Shown: one piece after another, positions 11,344 to 23,911 of the stretch | Numbering within the stretch: the first letter of the stretch is position 1 | Layout of the letters: the number at the start of each line of letters is the position of its first letter | Made by a program: the position numbers and the translations under genes | Assembly: GCF_030445035.2 (NCBI RefSeq) | Contig: NC_080689.1 | Span: 25,635,278-25,699,277, forward strand | DNA length: 64,000 bases | Reading direction: 5' to 3' | Source of the DNA: Dasypus novemcinctus | Lineage: Eukaryota; Chordata; Mammalia; Cingulata; Dasypodidae | The notes under the pieces: model-generated | What the model saw: only the letters and a program-made list of their open reading frames with translations | Database searches by the model: none | Told to the model about the DNA's origin: nothing

Positions 11344-12282
11344 TGATGTTTGGGTTTAGAGTGGAGGTGCGGCGGCTTGCTCGGTCGGTAGAGGTGGGGT
11401 CTGGCTGCGGACGAGGGGTCGGTCCAGCTCTGGACGAGGGGTCGGTCCCACTTAGGACGAGGGGTCGGTCCCACTTGGGACGAGGGGTCGGTCCGGCAGC
11501 AGACGAGGGATCGGTCTCACAAGGGGTTGCGCGGTTCGGCTGACGGGGTCGCCTGGCAAAGCCGGCGACAAAGGGGTCGCCCGGAGAAGCAGGCGACGAA
11601 GGGGTCGCCCGGAGAAGCAGGCGACGAACTGGGGACAAGGGAGGCCAGGCCCTTGTCGGGGGCTCTCAGGACTGGAGGGCGCACGGCAGAAGAACTACCG
11701 CGGAGACAAGGCAAACACGCAAGTCCACTTTATTGAGGGAGAGGCAACAGTTTTATAGGGGCTGGGGAAGGCTGATTGGTCGAAGCCACACCCTTTCTGA
11801 TTGGTTGCCGGCGAAAGGTCAGTGGGCGGTTCTGGACGGGGGAGGGGTGGTGGTTAGGGATTGGCTGTCGCTGTTGCTGGGGGAAGGGGCAGGGTTTAGG
11901 GATTGGTGGCTGCTGTTGCTGGGGTGGAGGGCAGACTGGATTTCTCCGCCCACGCCTGGCTGTTGCTGCTGTCGGGGGAGGGGAAAAGGGCAGACTGGAA
12001 TTTTCTGCCCTGCGCCTGCGCAGGGAGAAGGAAGAAGAAGGGTGCCGCCCCACAAGGCATCGGGTGGCGCCATCTGGGAGGAGGGGCGGCCGGGGAAGCA
12101 TGGCTGCCGAGAAGGGGAGACCCGACGGCACTCTGCGCCCATGCCGAGCTTCCTTCAGGGGTGGCGGTGGGCCCGACCAACCACCCTTTTATGGGGGCAG
12201 CGGAATTAGGCCTACCGCGGCCGCTCCCCTCGCCAGGCCAGCAAACCACACTTCAGCCCGAGGGGTGACCGCAGGAGGTACA
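11344..12282 (-). mobile_element. CpG-rich endogenous retrovirus LTR, antisense
   Basis: On the minus strand the element begins TGTACCTCC (12282) and reads through at least four CCAAT motifs (plus-strand ATTGG at 11773-11915), a TATAAAA (near 11757-11751) and AATAAA (11733-11728), then a G/C-rich U5-like part ending AAACATCA (11344). That is the order expected of a retroviral LTR. Another ATAAAAGGG lies near 12192. No target duplication was found, so edges are uncertain. The frames of up to 212 codons inside are by-products of high GC. Confidence 0.6.
11409..11515. repeat. 23-bp tandem repeat in ERV LTR
   Basis: Five units of GGACGAGGGGTCGGTCC plus a variable 6-base spacer. A separate 28-bp repeat (GGGGTCGCCCGGAGAAGCAG core) runs over 11555-11635. 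Confidence 0.9.
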
Positions 12283-12389
12283 CCTGAAAAGTTGTTTTTT
12301 TTTTCCATTCAATACATGATTTTTAAAGAATGTGTTCCCCTTGAGAGGACAACGAGTAAGGGCTCTCCAATAATTAAACCAAGTCTGGA

Positions 12390-12475
12390 TTTCTGTGAGA
12401 ATTGGATGAGATGATGCCTGTAACACACTTAGCACAGTGCTGGATAACTGCTACCTGCTCTTATATCTATTAGAG
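12390..12475 (+). mobile_element. MIR SINE, 3' part
   Basis: 'gagaattggatgagatgatgcctgtaacacacttagcacagtgctgg' is the MIR 3' region. Confidence 0.6.
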
Positions 12476-13084
12476 TCAACGCTTACTCGTTCCAAAAGTT
12501 CTATTTATGTATATTTGTTCTTAATAGTTTTCCTCTTATCACCTGATCTTTAAAAAAGAAAGGGCAACAGATTCCCTGGAGATAGGATTTTCAGAACAGT
12601 GGAACAAGGAGTTTGGAAATCCACCACCACCACCCCCAAAAATGATAAAAATATACAACACTGTTTTAAAAAAATAACCATTTTAGGACTCTGAAAATTG
12701 ACCAAAGGTGTCCAACAAATTAAGAAGCATTTATTTAAGAAAAATCACTGAGCAATGAGAGTCTGTGATGATTTATAACAGTACATAGCAGTGCTTAACA
12801 ATGTTTAGAAACATGTTAGATGCTAAATAAATGAGGGTGTGGCTGATTTGAATGTATATAAAATTATATTAGACTTGATTTACTATGGTCTGTCTGTAAA
12901 AACATATGTGAATTCTTCAAAACACATTTTAGAGAATGAATTTGGTTCATTGGTTGCGTTATCTTAGGCTACAGGAAAGAATTGTGAAACTATGGCATAC
13001 ACTTAAATGATATAAAATCATATACAGAGACCAAATAGTTTGGAAAGAGAATAATGGAGCAAGGGTTTCAAGTGCTGAAGCCAC
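12476..13084. other. Unassigned AT-rich sequence
   Basis: Nothing recognised apart from short A runs and a CCACCA patch near 12620. Confidence 0.35.
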
Positions 13085-13817
13085 AACCTAATTTCAGTTT
13101 TGTTTTTGGTGATTTATTTTACTGTATGGGTCTGAATAAGAAGACAACAAGTATACAAATGAGTGTGGCTGTGTTTCAATATGACTATGGACACAGGAAT
13201 TTGAATTTCACATAATTTTTATGTCTCACAAAATGTTATTCTTCTTTTCTCCCCCTCCTCCTCCTCCTATCCTGCTGTTTTTGCTGTCTGTGTCCATTCG
13301 CTGTGTGATCTTCTGTATCTATTTCTCTTTTTGTCTTCTCGTCTTGTTTTTCTCCTCTAGGATTTACTGGGATTTGATCACGGGGACCTCTGATGTGGAG
13401 AGAGGTTCCCTGTTAGCTGCACCACCTCAGTTCCTGGTGTCTGCTGAGCCTCACCTTGACTTTCCCCTTCATCTCCCTTTTGTTGCATCATGATCTTGCT
13501 GCATGACTGACTTCTGCAGACACGGCTTGCCGCACAGGCACTCGGCTTGCCACGCGGGCTCTCAGTTTGCTGCGCAGGCACTGGCTCGCCATGCAGGCAC
13601 GCTTTCTCTTTTTCTTTTTTACCAGGAGGCCCCAGGGATCAAACCCGGTTCCTCCAATATGGTGGGTGGAAGCCCTATCACTTGAGCCATACCCGCTTCC
13701 CTGTCATTCTTCTTTGATTATTTTCCAACCATTTGAAACATTTTGTTTAAAACACACACAAAAATAAGCAGCAGGCAGGATTTGGCCCGTGTCCATAGTT
13801 TGCTGACCCCTGCTATA
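13085..13817 (+). mobile_element. hAT-type DNA transposon remnant, split by a SINE
   Basis: The left part (13085-13248) includes GTGTGGCTGTGTTTCAATA. The right part (13703-13817) ends TTTGCTGACCCCTG, the inverted terminal end of the family seen at 22497. A DAS-SINE interrupts it. Confidence 0.65.
13249..13702 (-). mobile_element. DAS-SINE, long variant, antisense, nested in hAT element
   Basis: A pyrimidine-rich tail, a 'gatttactggg...gatgtggagagaggttccctgttagctgcaccacctcagttcctgg' body and a head ending ACCCGCTTCCC. Flanked by GTTATTCTTCTTTT (13235-13248) and GTCATTCTTCTTTG (13703-13716). The head-proximal part holds short tandem GCAGGCACTGGCTTGCC-like units. Confidence 0.9.
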
Positions 13818-14376
13818 AAATGTTAAAACACTTATCTACCAAGATGGTGAAGGCCAATGGAAGCCAGTTCAGGCTATCTGAGCAGTATCAGAATAACCAC
13901 TCAGAAAAGTTTTCAGCGTGTGGTAGAAGCATTAGACAACATACTCGCTCTATGGATTTTAACTTTCCCTTTGGAAATGCTTGTGCTCCTCACACTCCCG
14001 GTTCTTCTGGTCTGTGAGTTTATCTCCCCCTGGGGTGTTGACTCTTCCACGATTGGTGAAGGCCAAGTCCATACAAACCAGTCCCTGCGAACTCAGGAGA
14101 AAGGGTGGTAGCCCAGAGTGAAGCCCCTCAGTGGAGAAATCACACTCAATAATCCATCCCCAACACCGCTCTTCAGGGAAAGGCATCGAGCTTTGCTCTC
14201 TAAGGAGCAGCTGCATTAGGAGAAGTCTTCCTTGGCTTGCTATTCCCAGCCCTAGACGGGAAGGGTTGGAGAGGCCATTACCCTAGTTGTTTCAGTCTCC
14301 TGCTTTTCTCTGCAATGCACAAGCAGAGGGCTTTTGCTTTGCCCTGATTTTATCAGAAGCCTTTGTTCCTGCAAAT

Positions 14377-14402
14377 GGGGGTGGGGGTGGGGGTGGGGGG
14401 GT
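14377..14402. repeat. (GGGGGT)n G-rich tract
   Basis: Four G5 or longer runs separated by single T: a potential G-quadruplex. Confidence 0.85.
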
Positions 14403-14594
14403 ATGCTTGTCCCAAGGCGAGGGACGAGTAAGAGCAGGATTCCAAAGCCCTGAGAACTGCAACTTTGAATCTCCTTGCTTGGAGTTTACTTTTCCACCAG
14501 AGTATTATTCTACACGACTTTTCTCTCTTCATTAGCTCATGGTGTTGGGTATTCTGTGCTTTAGAACTGAGGTAATGGGTGGTTTTCTGTTTCG

Positions 14595-14745
14595 GTCCAC
14601 ATCCTCCAAGAAGCCTTCCTTGATTTTGTACCTGACTGAAAAATGCAAATTTCTCCTTCCTTAAATTCCTGTAGCACTTTATCTATACCTACCTCAAGGC
14701 TCTTAAATGTGTACCTTCATAGTATATTTATCTTCAGACCCACAT
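14595..14745 (-). mobile_element. L2 fragment
   Basis: 'ccaagaagccttccttgattt...cctgtagcactttatctatacc' matches the antisense L2 3' region. Confidence 0.6.
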
Positions 14746-14875
14746 GCTGAAAGTCAGGGTTTCTAAACCTCCCTGCACAGTTTATATTTTGTATTATGGT
14801 ACAGTATCCAAAATATACTAAATAATTAGTTACCAATTGAATAGAAGTAAAACATACAACAAATGAACTCATCTA

Positions 14876-15042
14876 CATAGTAGCACTGTTCAATAGCACT
14901 TTCTGTAGTGATGAAAATGTTCTATATCTGTACTAAGCACTTGACTGTGGAAATGAATTTTTAATTTTATTTAAATTAACTGAAATTTTAATAGCCATAT
15001 GTGGTTAGTGGTTACTATATTGGACAGCACAGGTCTAGAGGA
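14876..15042. mobile_element. Palindromic hAT-type MITE
   Basis: Left end AGCACTGTTCAATAGCAC and right end TATTGGACAGCACAG are inverted copies of a CAGTGCTGTCCAATA terminus, with AT-rich sequence between. Confidence 0.75.
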
Positions 15043-17354
15043 CAATAAACAGGCTTTTAAAACTGATTTCTTGTGGTGAGTAGATTGTTTATTCGGGCAT
15101 TGACTAGATGGTCTGAATTTAAAATAAAAAATGCAAGCCGGTTATTGGATATCATACAGAAAATACAGCAGAATGTTTGGATATTCCACTTTTCAAGCAA
15201 CATAAAGAAAACTGGAATAAAAACAATTAAAAAAGAAAAGAAAAGGGAAAAAGAAGCTGGCAGATGTCTCAAGTTTTGCCGAGTGACTCCTAGCCCAGCT
15301 GTTAAGTTTCTGTTGTAATATCGTGTGTTGCTGATTTAGTATCTAGCAGCCTCTCCACCACCTCAAGGGCGCCCGAGGGGTCGTAAACGGGCTCCGGCAG
15401 CCCCAGGCATGCTGACAGGCCCGCCCCGGGCCTCAGGGCTTGCTCTCTCTGGCCAGCTCTCAGTGTCCATTCCACTCCTGGTCTCTGAGAGAAGAGAAGG
15501 TTCTGACGGGTAACGTGAGCCAACTTCCAGGGTGGTGTGTGCCTATTGGTCAGAGTTCTCACATCAGGCCTCGTGCCAGCCTACAGATGGCCTTTGTTTC
15601 AGGCAAGGATCCTTGGGCCCTAGGTCAGAGCTTTTAAGAATACAGGACCAAGCCTCAGGAAGAGCTCAAGGAGACTTTTCTCAGAAGAGGGCAGTGCTGT
15701 TTGTCTTCCCCGCGCTTTGCATTGTCAGTCACTCTCAGCGCGGAATATGCACTGGGACAGAGGAGGTACACAGCTCAGGAAGCTCCAAGTATTAAAAACC
15801 ACACAGGCTAAGACTGTCCACCCAAACAAGGGCAGGATGGGAAGTAACAAGGCAGGGTGGGCAGATAATGGGCTTTCAGGACAGTCCATATCTAGGGACA
15901 CTCTGGATGCTGCCACTTCTAAAAGTATAATTTTGAAATGTTACATTACTACCTCCCTCATGAGCTTGTCATGCGATGATGCATTAAAGTGCTTAGCATG
16001 GTGACTCAAAATGTAGTGCTCGACATATTTTAATTGTTATGAAGTGTTTGTGAAGACCACAGCGTGTTTCCTCCACAGCCTATATGCAAGTGAACAGAGG
16101 TGCTAAAAACCACGAGCTGCTGTTTACTTACAGCTTGTCAATACCTATTTAAACTAGATTATTTTCTTCCAGTTTTTCAGGTTAAAAAGAATTGCTTCTG
16201 AATGTACTTGAATATACTTTTTAAAGATTTTCTTCTTTCTCTTCCCTTCTCTTAGTATTATAACTGATAGGCCAAAACTGGAAACCAGGGACTGCATGAG
16301 ACTCGCATGAGCCAAAATAGGATAAGGAGAGCCAAAATTTCTGTAGCACTAGAGCAGAAAAAATGATTGGCTTCGAGGTTACAGAAAAACCTGAATTTGC
16401 AACAACCACCCATGTGTAATGTCCAAAGCTGCATTCATTTCCCCGCCTGTACTCCAGTCATAGAATCTGTTGGACTGATTGGGTAGAATCCAACTCTGCT
16501 TGACATTTTTGCAAAAGCCTGATCCCAATTATTGCTTTTTGTAAATGAATTTTTCCCAAGAAAAGATTTGACTTGTTCTGAACGTTTATGATCATTTCCA
16601 AGATCCTACCACAGCACATTTGAGCATTCTCTCAAACCAATCCAAAGTGATGCTCACAAGCCAAAGTATCAATGACATTTTCTTCATGGTTCATTTTCTT
16701 GTTTTCATGGTAAAAGGAGTTACTGGCTAAAGAAATAAGGGCCCTTGCACCACATAGCTGCCGTCTGTGGGGTGGGGCAGAACAGGCCTGCGGAGTCATG
16801 CCATGGGCTCTGTGAAAATGAGGCTTTTTCTAGGTAAAAAGTCAGCAGAAAAGTATTTCCATATTGTACAATATGGAATATTCTCACCCATTCTATTCTA
16901 TGGGACATTAATTGCATTTGTTAATTCACATGCACCTTCAAAAATGAATGGTAGAAAAATTCAGAGAAAGGACTTGTGCATTGCTCTGGGCTGGGGGGTG
17001 GGGGGTGGGTGGGATATGTCCTGCGTCTTTTAGATGACACAGAAATGTAAGGTCAGGGAAAGTCTCCATCTTTCAAAATTGCAAGTTATTTCCCATTTTG
17101 CTAGGTTGTTTGCCACTGATATTCAACTTCTGGTATTTTCTTAGAAATTAAGAAATACAGAGATCAGGAATTTGGTGGGAAACCAAATTTTCAGCAGGAA
17201 GACCTACTAGGGGTGGGGAGCAGCAGCTAGTACCCTAAATGTAGGATGGCCAAGTAAAATGTTTACAATGAAACATTTTAATTCAAGCATTTATACACAG
17301 TGGTTGAAATGAATAGACACATTAGATTATATTTGTTATAACACAAAACTTCAT
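15043..17354. other. Region beyond the CYP1B1 3' end
   Basis: Mostly unassigned. It holds a GC-richer patch (15350-15480), a short unknown repeat copy (15586-15646), a MIR 3' part (about 15930-16040) and a G-rich GGGGTGGGG tract (16989-17010). No exon with convincing coding sequence was seen. Confidence 0.4.
15586..15646. repeat. Unknown short repeat, copy A
   Basis: About 60 bp starting GATGGCCTTTG and ending TTTTAAGAATACAGG; roughly 80% alike to copy B at 17953-18012 in the same orientation. Confidence 0.6.
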
Positions 17355-17374
17355 AACATTATGGGAAAGTGATT

Positions 17375-17380
17375 TTTATT
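17375..17380 (-). terminator. Candidate main poly(A) signal of CYP1B1
   Basis: AATAAA on the minus strand, about 3.19 kb beyond the stop codon. It is the last one before the sequence character changes. Further AATAAA hexamers on the same strand, for example at 17579-17584, are alternatives. Confidence 0.45.
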
Positions 17381-17952
17381 ACTTTGGTAATTGTGTTCCA
17401 TTATAGATAATTACAGATAAAGAATTTTTAAAGAAAGTACATTAACAGGAAAAGGCACATATTAATGGCTGTGTCCCCAAAATCTATTTTCTTTACAACT
17501 ATGTACTATATATACATAGCTGCTATGTACATATTAAAAGCATGCAGCATATATGATAAAGTATAAAAATAAGAAAAGTTTATTAGTTATCCTTGAGTTA
17601 TAATAAATGACTACTAGAGTATACCTTTTTTTTAATCACAGAGTCATGTCATAGCTAAAAACATACAAATTAATATATTTGCTATGCAACTATTGGATCT
17701 AATATAGATCTAATAAGAAAACATTAAAGCAGTAATAACATTTCACAGGTAAAGGCTAAGTTCTGGGACATGAAAGCTTGTAGATAATCCACAAAACAAA
17801 CCTGAGAATTTCTTTTTGTTTTGGGGAAAAAAGCAATGTTCTTGCAAAGTCAAAGCTTTAATATAGAAATGAGGCATTTTATAAGCAATTATCGTTTAAC
17901 TCTTACAATCATGACCAGCAAATACATTCTACCTGTGCCAGAAGTAAGATGG

Positions 17953-18012
17953 ATGGCCTTTGGCCCAGACAAGGATCCCTGGACCTCTAGGTCAGAGGTT
18001 TTAAGATTACAA
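17953..18012. repeat. Unknown short repeat, copy B, in CYP1B1 3' UTR
   Basis: ATGGCCTTTGGCCCAGACAA..., shares AAGGATCC, CTAGGTCAGAG and TTTTAAGA with copy A. Confidence 0.6.
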
Positions 18013-18333
18013 AGCATGATATTTTTGATAATCCTCAAAACAACTGAGAATCTTCTTTTCTTTTGTTTCTTTTGTTTTGTTTTCCTTCCTTTAACTAGGG
18101 TATAAACAAATTAAAATAAAACAGGTAATCTTTAAATAGCCACTTTCTTTTCTTCTATATTAACAGCTTTCCCATCCCAGCAAGCACCAGATAATGACTA
18201 AGTCTACACATCTAAGAGATTATAGTACACGAGAATCTGGTTGACTTACTGAGGTATTTTTGCTGCTCTACAATTCTAAATCAGAGCAAATAGACCAAGG
18301 CTGCCCAAAATCAGTTTTCAGCCCTAATGGTGC

Positions 18334-18356
18334 AAAAAAAAAAAAAAAAAAAAAAC
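18334..18356. repeat. Poly(A) tract (plus strand) in CYP1B1 3' UTR
   Basis: Uninterrupted run of more than 20 A, read as U in the transcript. Confidence 0.9.
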
Positions 18357-20562
18357 TGGCATAGCCAGTGCCAAAAATTGGGGTAAGCCTGATTTCTACA
18401 ATTCATTTTAATGCCCTTAAAAAATACTGATTCAAGCACTACTTCTTTTATTTTCTAGAGGTACAGCTCTGAAGTATTTACTGATAAAAAGTTAATGAAA
18501 TTTTTTATTTCTAAAAAATCCAATGTATAAAATAGATCTGCTACACTGTAGTTTTAGAAAAAGAAAAGTCTTATCTGTGATTTAACGCTGGCACTCCAAC
18601 CATCTTTTTTCTAAATATTTATGCTTCCATTTTGTGCTCCAAATTAATTAACCTGGAATGAATGGGAAAATATTTAATCATTTTCCCTCCTTTTCATTCT
18701 TTCTCTCTCTTTTCTCTTACCATCAAACAAAACCATCATATACTACCCCCTTTGTCATTTTGATAAAAAGATTCCAAAAAGCTGAATAAAAATTTAAGAA
18801 AGAAGTAGTAGCCTTTTAGGACACTGCAGAATTTTCCTTTGACGTTTATATGCAATGAATATCAAAACTTCAAATTTCACATTGTACTTTTCCAATATTA
18901 CATCACTTTTTAAAAATTTTTCCGGTTATTTACATAAACTAAACATAAACTTTTTGTTCAAGCTTTAAGTTTTCACAGCCATCAGAGTGATTGCTCACTG
19001 GCTTAGTCGTCATAAACAGCACAATTATCTGATCAGTTCACTGTAACATCATGTGATTTTCCAATCAGCCTTCCAAGACTCTCTTCTTATTTCCAAAAAC
19101 AGACATTAACTGCTATTTTAAAGAAATCAGTTTAAAAAAGAAAAAGACAATTATAATGGTTTTTCCTCCTTGTTACTTAAAAAAGAAAACCAATAATTGA
19201 TTGTTTTTTTTCATGATTGATCTGACATTCATGGGTTAAATTTCTCTGCCTTCCACAACACAATGGTCAGATTTCCACTAACTTCAACTGGAACTAAATA
19301 ATCAGAATGGCATTAAAATTCAAACACAAGAGTTTGGAATAGTACATATTAAATCAATTTATGGTACATAAAAAAGATATTGTATTATGAATACAGTTTT
19401 AATGAAAATAGTGTAAAATGATAAGGAATGCATCTTATTGATCCAACTGTGAGATCTGTCTGTTCATATCCAAATTTAGGATGAGAAAAGAGACCTTGCC
19501 TCACAATTTTGGTTTCCAAGATGTTGAATTAGGCAGGTGATCTGATCAAAGTCATTTAATGTATTTGAGTTAAAATTGATTGCATTGATTTGTACTTTTC
19601 CATTTGCAATGACATTATAAGAGATACATTATTCAACCTTTCCTGACCAAAATAATACTAACATAATATTAACATATTGTAATGTTTGTCGAATACTATT
19701 TGGTGACATGCTTATTTATACGTATGAGACACTGATATCAGTGCATTATGATCACATAATTTAAAGCTTAGCTGGGCTGGCATTTTTTAAAACTCCTATT
19801 TGAAATACTGTATGTTGGCAACCAAGAGAGGTATGACTTCATCTTGGAATTTTACTGTTCAACCATTTACAGTTTAAAATTCAACATAAATCACTGGTAA
19901 CCACTATAATCACTAAATCAACTATTATTTTCTTTTTGAGCAAGTGATTTTAAGGTTCATCCTAAAAGGTAAGGAAACACATCAGTGGTAAAAAAAAGAA
20001 AAAAGAAAAAAAAAAGATAACTCTACCCATAGATATTAGAGCCCATCTGAGCTATTTTATTGGAAAGGCAAGAAAGGAATCCCTGTTGTTATCATTTGCC
20101 TTATTACTCTCAATCAGACCTTAAACTAAAATCACTTTCCTTTGCCTGTTCAACAACAGATTCTGAAACCCTGTTTAATACGATTTTCTATAGAGATATC
20201 AGCACATGGGAGATCGATCTTGGAGCCTACCCATGGAAGTTTCACTAATGAAATAATTCTTCAATAAGAAGGTGTGTGTGTGCTCCCTCTAGAAATTATT
20301 ACCAGGATCCAGTACACACATAAAGAGTCCCTGAACCCTTTAATTCTTTGACTCAAAAAAATCTTCCAGGGGCCCCTGCTCAGCCCAGGGCTCATGAGGA
20401 GCCACTCCGAGCAGGTGAGGGGGCACCTGCAGTGCAGGTGGTTTATGCCCACCTTAAAGGCTACTGAGAAAGTGGCACAGAAGAGCTAGGGAAAAAACTG
20501 AATTTTACTCCCCATTGCCCAAGACTTGAGTACTTCTAAAAGTTCAGCTTGCCTCCGGCTTC

Positions 20563-21151
20563 TCACTGGCAGTCTTCCTCAGCTTGTAACTTCAGGGCAG
20601 CACTATCAAGGAGCTCCATGGACTCCCTGAGAGTGACATTGATTTTAAATGACTTGGGCTTAATGGTCAGGCCGTAGCTGAAACCCATTTTGGAGGGCTC
20701 CTCTGGGTTGGCTCTGAAGCTGCACTGGTGAGCCAGGAGGGAGAGGAAGAGAAACAGCTGCACTTTGGAGAGCTCTTCCCCGATGCACCGCCGTTTGCCC
20801 ACTGAAAAAATCATCACGCTGCTGGTCAAGTCCTTGTTGATGCAGCCGTCCTCGTCCAGGAAGCGGGCTGGGTTAAAGTCCTCCGGGTCAGGCCACTTCG
20901 CTGGGTCGTGATTCACGGACCACTGGTTAACAAAAACCACCGTGTCCTTGGGGATGTGGTAGCCCAGGAGAGAGGTGTTGGCGGTGGTGGCGTGAGGAAT
21001 GGTGACGGGCACAAAACTGGTGAAGCGCATGGCTTCGTAAAGAAAGGCCATGACATAGGGTAGCCTGGGCTGGTCGGCCATACAGGGCAGACGCTCTCTA
21101 CCCACTACTTGATCCAACTCTGCCTGCACTCGAGCCTGAGCTTCAGGATAC
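20563..21151 (-). CDS. CYP1B1: CYP1B1 coding exon 3: C-terminal heme-binding part of cytochrome P450 1B1
   Basis: Completes the split Arg346 codon and encodes residues 347-541 up to TGA at 20565-20563. With exon 2 the open frame is 1626 nt, or 541 residues, against 543 in human. The K-helix ExxR pair is Glu385/Arg388, equivalent to human Glu387/Arg390, which are known glaucoma mutation sites. The heme-ligand signature [10 protein letters not shown] carries the axial Cys468, equivalent to human Cys470. A meander/PERF-like segment (FNPARF) precedes it. The conserved C-terminal stretch [14 protein letters not shown] and an acidic tail close the protein. No disabling change is visible, so the enzyme should be functional. 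The exon is preceded in intron 2 by a long pyrimidine microsatellite. Confidence 0.97.
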
Positions 21152-21295
21152 CTGTTTGATTTTTAATGCAGAGGGAGAAAAACAGTGAGAAAAACAAATT
21201 CTTCTGTAATCTAAGAAGTACATTACAATATATCTAAAGTCAGCTTTCATTAAACAGGGTATTGGAATGTGTAACTGAGTTAATACTTGTGGGGA

Positions 21296-21530
<235 letters not shown>

Positions 21531-22496
21531 TTTCCTAACTAATTCCTCAGTAAACCACAACATGGACTTTTTACTACTCTGTTGCTTGTAATAGTCCTCA
21601 CAAGGCTAAAGCTCTTTCCTATCAGTCAAAAAAAAAGTCTGTTTTCTCAGACTAAAAGTGGACAGGGCCGACTTATTCTTTAGGCACAGCAGGCACAGTG
21701 CCAAGAGTCTACAATATGTTTTAGGAGCCTCTGAATGTTTTCATTTCCTTTAAAATCAGACTTGAAAATAAAAACTGAACGTTTAGATGAAGGAAATATT
21801 TTAATATATAATTTTAATATGTATATTTTTATACCAAAATAGTCATAAAATATAAATGTTTAGTATTTTTTTTATGGAGGAAAGGGGCCCATATGCCTAG
21901 GGTCCTCAAGTCATAATGCAGCTCTGAAAGCGGCTCATTATCACCCTGGACAATTCCAGCAGACAGATTGTTCTCATATTATACAAAGAAACTTGTTATC
22001 CTGGTAGATAAAGGCTACATATTTTCTCAACTTAAAAACAAATTCCCAATATTCATGAGATAGTACAAATTGTATTATTAATACTTATTTACCATTGCCA
22101 ATACAAATCTGATTACAAAGCAAAATTCATAAGGCAACCCCCCCTACTTTTGAAATTTAGTAATTCATGCCCAGAAATATGTTTTCCAGAAACAATTTAA
22201 CAGGAGCAAGAACACATAACTACCATTATAGTTGTATTTTTAAAATGCAGTCAAAGTCAACAACCAATGTTGAAACTCAAAAAAAGATTATATATATATA
22301 ATGGCAAAATATTGTATAGCTATTAGTTTACTAAAATAAATGTTAAAAGAGGAGGAAATGTTCACTACAATAAGTGTAAGTATCAAAAGCCAAAAAAAAT
22401 AAGCAACAAATGATTGCAACTCTGGAAAAAATGTAAGCATGTATGTGCCAGAGTTGTGGATGATTTTTAAAGTTGCTTCTTTATCATCACATTGCA

Positions 22497-22675
22497 GGGG
22501 TGTGCAAACTTTTTTCATAAAGGGCCAGATAGTAATAAATATTTTAGGTTTTGTGGACCATAGTCATTTTTGGCAACCACTCAAGTCTGCCCAGTGCTGT
22601 AATAAAGCAGCCGTAGACAATACATAGAAGAACCGCACGGCTGCTTCAATGAAACTTATATACAAAAACAGGTGG
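22497..22675 (+). mobile_element. hAT-type non-autonomous DNA transposon remnant
   Basis: Starts CAGGGGTGTGCAAACTTTTT and continues AAAGGGCCAGATAGTAA..., typical of a widespread mammalian hAT-Charlie-type element. The 3' portion is missing or eroded. Same family as the element at 13085-13817. Confidence 0.65.
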
Positions 22676-23911
22676 TATAATTTGCAGGCTCCTGTCATAC
22701 TGTCTTTTCACTAAAAGGAAGAAAAATTATTTCTCAATGATAATGAATTGAAAGTGACTCCAAAATTCTTTCATATTCTTTTGCTCTTCAACTGGAGGAC
22801 GTGGGGGACTACTTAAAATTCAGTTTCTAATGAAAAAAAAAAAACAATTTCAAAAGATAACCTGCTTCTATGGGGATGCAAAGAGCCTACTGACTCCACC
22901 CGTCCTGGGATCACCGTCTTCCTGACCTACTCTTTATTGACCTTTATTCCATTTCTGCCCTTCCCTCCACACCTGTTTCTGTGATCTTAAAACTGAATAG
23001 CTATTTTAAATTCATAACATTTCAAGTTTGTAAGTGTAGCTGCACAGTACCTAAGGAAAATGTAAGGTGCGGTGGGTTCTAATAGCAGAAGAATCCGTCT
23101 CTGCCTTCCAAATGCGGGTGCTATTACAAACTCAGCATCCGCCCCCCCACTGACTCGTGGACCAACAAGGGGCACAACCGGCATCTCAGAGCCCTCCGAG
23201 GTCATCACAACTTGCGACATTCTGGGCTAGGGCTGCCTAATCCGTGTCGACATCGGCGCCCTCATTCAATGTGGGCATTGGGGTCCCAGCACCCGGGAGG
23301 TGAGGTCCGCAGGCGCTTCCTAGAAACCCGTTTGCCTCTCCCGAGGCTGCTCTATACTCCGTAAAGGCGGCTGCGCTTCTTGACACTTCCTTACTCGTAG
23401 CGCTGCGCTTCAGTAAACCCAGAACAGCCCTTGGTTTCTGGCCGCCTTCCTAAAGCTTCCGTGCAGCTCACCCGCCAGCGGGGCCAAGCCCGCGCCGCCC
23501 TGCAGCTGCGCCAGGCAGCCCACCAGGTTGTTGGGTTTAACATATTTACCGCATCACCCCTTCCCGGGAACCCTTTCCATTTTGCTTCTCTTGCGCCAGG
23601 GAGGGAGAGATCAAGCTGATCTACGGGCACTTGAACAATCTTGATTTTTCTAGAGGGCTTCTCATAAACGTGTCCCCACTCGCCTGCGGCTCACAGGAGC
23701 GGGGAGGGGGTCAGGGAAGGGATAAAGGCAAGATTAGAGGGGAGAGGGCGCTGCGGCCTCCCGGGCGTCGCCCTGCGCCTGCGATCTCTTTTGGGGACCT
23801 GGAGCGAAACAAACTCTCTGCCCTGGTTGCGACCTCGGCGTATTCGAATTCCACTCCGCCTTTTACAAAGGAGCGCGAGAAAGCCCGCCCCACGCCTCCC
23901 GGAGGCTTTAC

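Larger units (their letters stand above)
17355..20562 (-). other. CYP1B1: CYP1B1 3' UTR (predicted)
   Basis: AT-rich sequence downstream of the stop is free of recognisable SINE or LINE insertions except one short repeat-like segment (17953-18012). Human CYP1B1 has a 3' UTR of about 3.1 kb, and a poly(A) signal lies at the matching distance. The many A/T-rich stretches could be AU-rich stability elements. The exact end is inferred. Confidence 0.6.

Noticed and set aside
11733..12414. Frames of 158 and 212 codons in the 11.7-12.4 kb region
   Set aside because: They lie in an antisense ERV LTR and run into unrelated AT-rich flank. High GC alone explains them.
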